Shown here: positions 60,801-64,000 of the stretch, in pieces
How positions within the stretch are numbered: the first letter of the stretch is position 1
Layout of the letters: the number at the start of each line of letters is the position of its first letter
NCBI GenBank assembly: GCA_023690525.1
Contig: CM043018.1
Span: 60,426,377-60,490,376, forward strand
DNA length: 64,000 bases
Origin: Holotrichia oblita
Taxonomy: Eukaryota > Arthropoda > Insecta > Coleoptera > Scarabaeidae
Direction of reading: 5' to 3'
Notes under the pieces: generated by a model
Database searches by the model: none
What the model saw: the letters and a program-made list of their open reading frames with translations, nothing else
What the model was told of the DNA's origin: nothing
Position numbers and translations under genes: made by a program

Positions 60801-63800
60801 TGACGCCAGGGGATGGTAAGAGATACGACGACAACCTTACCGATCGACGGCAAACAAAATTTATTGTGCCTTAGGCTATATTTCGCTAGCGACGTATACC
60901 CTCGCTCCGAGCTATTACCGGTAAACCTCAAAACCGGTTACTTTTCCACTTTAACCCTTTCCATCTCCCAAACGATTAAAGATATCTAAAAAATATCCAT
61001 GTCCAATCATATTCTCTTCGATGAGCGCTAAATGAATTTTGAAAACAAAACACCAACGAAAGCTATAAAACGATCGAGAAGGCCGCCATCTCGATAACGT
61101 ACGACGCCTCCTTTTCGCAAAGTACACCATCCCATCGGAAATTACTTCCCATATCGATACCGAAAATTTCAATTTTTTCCTAGCACGTCTTCTTACCTCA
61201 ACACCCTGTATATATGGGGGGACGTGGAATCGAAAAAAAATTATACGACCGTATAGCTACTCGCCCCCTCATCACCAAAAACGATTTTTTCGGGTACGCT
61301 TCCATTTGAAAAAAACAAAAGACGATCGGCCACCGCGAAGCGCCGCCACCTACGATCTCGGAAAATATCGCCGTCGAATTCCCCGTACGAACAATATCGA
61401 TTCCCAAATTTTCAACGTTCCAACGCGATTCTAAACGGGTCAAACGATTTTTTCTTTTTTTTTCACACACCATTGCTGTCAAAATCGACCCCTATTACTA
61501 TAATAATTGGTGTCGCAGAGGTATTTGGGGGACCCTCCTGACGCCAGGGGATGGTAAGAGATACGACGACAACCTTACCGATCGACGGCAAACAAAATTT
61601 ATTGTGCCTTAGGCTATATTTCGCTAGCGACGTATACCCTCGCTCCGAGCTATTACCGGTAAACCTCAAAAACCGGTTACTTTTCCACTTTAACCCTTTC
61701 CATCTCCCAAACGATTAAAGATATCTAAAAAATATCCATGTCCAATCATATTCTCTTCGATGAGCGCTAAATGAATTTTGAAAACAAAACACCAACGAAA
61801 GCTATAAAACGATCGAGAAGGCCGCCATCTCGATAACGTACGACGCCTCCTTTTCGCAAAGTACACCATCCCATCGGAAATTACTTCCCATATCGATACC
61901 GAAAATTTCAATTTTTTCCTAGCACGTCTTCTTACCTCAACACCCTGTATATATGGGGGGACGTGGAATCGAAAAAAATTATACGACCGTATAGCTACTC
62001 GCCCCCTCATCACCAAAAACGATTTTTTCGGGTACGCTTCCATTTGAAAAAAACAAAAGACGATCGGCCACCGCGAAGCGCCGCCACCTACGATCTCGGA
62101 AAATATCGCCGTCGAATTCCCCGTACGAACAATATCGATTCCCAAATTTTCAACGTTCCAACGCGATTCTAAACGGGTCAAACGATTTTTTCTTTTTTTC
62201 ACACACCATTGCTGTCAAAATCGACCCCTATTACTATAATAATTGGTGTCGCAGAGGTATTTGGGGGACCCTCCTGACGCCAGGGGATGGTAAGAGATAC
62301 GACGACAACCTTACCGATCGACGGCAAACAAAATTTATTGTGCCTTAGGCTATATTTCGCTAGCGACGTATACCCTCGCTCCGAGCTATTACCGGTAAAC
62401 CTCAAAAACCGGTTACTTTTCCACTTTAACCCTTTCCATCTCCCAAACGATTAAAGATATCTAAAAAATATCCATGTCCAATCATATTCTCTTCGATGAG
62501 CGCTAAATGAATTTTGAAAACAAAACACCAACGAAAGCTATAAAACGATCGAGAAGGCCGCCATCTCGATAACGTACGACGCCTCCTTTTCGCAAAGTAC
62601 ACCATCCCATCGGAAATTACTTCCCATATCGATACCGAAAATTTCAATTTTTTCCTAGCACGTCTTCTTACCTCAACACCCTGTATATATGGGGGGACGT
62701 GGAATCGAAAAAAAAATTATACGACCGTATAGCTACTCGCCCCCTCATCACCAAAAACGATTTTTTCGGGTACGCTTCCATTTGAAAAAAACAAAAGACG
62801 ATCGGCCACCGCGAAGCGCCGCCACCTACGATCTCGGAAAATATCGCCGTCGAATTCCCCGTACGAACAATATCGATTCCCAAATTTTCAACGTTCCAAC
62901 GCGATTCTAAACGGGTCAAACGATTTTTTCTTTTTTTCACACACCATTGCTGTCAAAATCGACCCCTATTACTATAATAATTGGTGTCGCAGAGGTATTT
63001 GGGGGACCCTCCTGACGCCAGGGGATGGTAAGAGATACGACGACAACCTTACCGATCGACGGCAAACAAAATTTATTGTGCCTTAGGCTATATTTCGCTA
63101 GCGACGTATACCCTCGCTCCGAGCTATTACCGGTAAACCTCAAAAACCGGTTACTTTTCCACTTTAACCCTTTCCATCTCCCAAACGATTAAAGATATCT
63201 AAAAAATATCCATGTCCAATCATATTCTCTTCGATGAGCGCTAAATGAATTTTGAAAACAAAACACCAACGAAAGCTATAAAACGATCGAGAAGGCCGCC
63301 ATCTCGATAACGTACGACGCCTCCTTTTCGCAAAGTACACCATCCCATCGGAAATTACTTCCCATATCGATACCGAAAATTTCAATTTTTTCCTAGCACG
63401 TCTTCTTACCTCAACACCCTGTATATATGGGGGACGTGGAATCGAAAAAAATTATACGACCGTATAGCTACTCGCCCCCTCATCACCAAAAACGATTTTT
63501 TCGGGTACGCTTCCATTTGAAAAAAACAAAAGACGATCGGCCACCGCGAAGCGCCGCCACCTACGATCTCGGAAAATATCGCCGTCGAATTCCCCGTACG
63601 AACAATATCGATTCCCAAATTTTCAACGTTCCAACGCGATTCTAAACGGGTCAAACGATTTTTTCTTTTTTTCACACACCATTGCTGTCAAAATCGACCC
63701 CTATTACTATAATAATTGGTGTCGCAGAGGTATTTGGGGGACCCTCCTGACGCCAGGGGATGGTAAGAGATACGACGACAACCTTACCGATCGACGGCAA

Positions 63801-64000
63801 ACAAAATTTATTGTGCCTTAGGCTATATTTCGCTAGCGACGTATACCCTCGCTCCGAGCTATTACCGGTAAACCTCAAAAACCGGTTACTTTTCCACTTT
63901 AACCCTTTCCATCTCCCAAACGATTCAAGATATCTAAAAAATATCCATGTCCAATCATATTCTCTTCGATGAGCGCTAAATGAATTTTGAAAACAAAACA
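57808..64000 (+). repeat. ~738-bp CpG-rich tandem array (4), open at the window end
   Basis: There are eight complete monomers (starts at ACTATAATAATTGG: 57810, 58548, 59286, 60021, 60759, 61497, 62233, 62971) and a ninth partial from 63706. Lengths are 735-738 bp and differ mainly in G-, A- and T-run lengths, so the array is almost homogeneous. It begins right after CTAG of the preceding Helitron end. It is distantly homologous to the ~870-bp monomers: both share the order TCGCAGAGG/TCGTAGAGG, TTAGGCTATA, TATTCT(C)TTCGA(T/C)GAG and CAACACCCTGTATAT. First and ninth monomers share ACGATTCAAGATATC where the inner ones have ATTAAAG. It may be the 5' part of a fourth Helitron-like unit. Confidence 0.94.

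Noticed and set aside
58003..63972. Open frames up to 170 codons in the ~738-bp monomers
   Set aside because: Frame and length change with single-base homopolymer indels between otherwise identical monomers, so there is no conserved coding signal.

Overview
The window looks like heterochromatin-like, TE-dense DNA from an insect, or at least an arthropod. The background is AT-rich and holds a decayed LINE, Tc1-like and PIF/Harbinger DNA elements, a Penelope-like element, a tRNA-derived SINE and a very large Helitron-type assembly. No ordinary conserved host gene is recognised. The species cannot be named from the sequence.

Layout. 1-4590 is AT-rich and featureless. 4591-7310 is a decayed non-LTR retrotransposon (ORF1 remnant, then endonuclease tail, RT and RNase H). 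9575-10320 is a GC-rich repeat block. 10567-10925 is a Tc1 relic. 11166-13048 is a long foldback element split by a 5'-truncated Penelope-like element (PLE), which has a GIY-YIG endonuclease domain and inverted terminal repeats that both fold as hammerhead ribozymes. 13767-14074 is a SINE. 14680-16902 is a Tc1/mariner element with TIRs of about 450 bp. 17547-18215 is a PIF/Harbinger element that keeps a MADF-domain remnant.

From 18876 to the end the window is a chain of Helitron-like units. Three arrays of ~870-bp CpG-rich monomers (18876, 23466, 30164) and one array of ~738-bp monomers (57808 to the window end) share distant homology. Three of the four arrays start exactly after a textbook Helitron 3' end: a 19-nt hairpin, 9 nt, then CTAG. 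Read this way, the window holds two short non-autonomous units (18876-23465, 23466-30163), one giant unit (30164-57807) and the start of a fourth, joined head to tail.

The giant unit carries an apparently intact Rep/PIF1-helicase transposase gene in three coding exons (46756-54010, 1663 codons predicted). Its middle exon arose by tandem duplication across exon 1 and exon 3. On the opposite strand is a previously unannotated-looking five-exon gene (39194-40883) that encodes a 14x RGG-repeat protein through phase-0 micro-exons of 24, 30 and 84 nt. The rest of the giant unit consists of tandem repeats (176 bp, ~430 bp, ~690 bp), an internal multi-kb duplication and small MITE insertions, one of which has a paralogous empty site.
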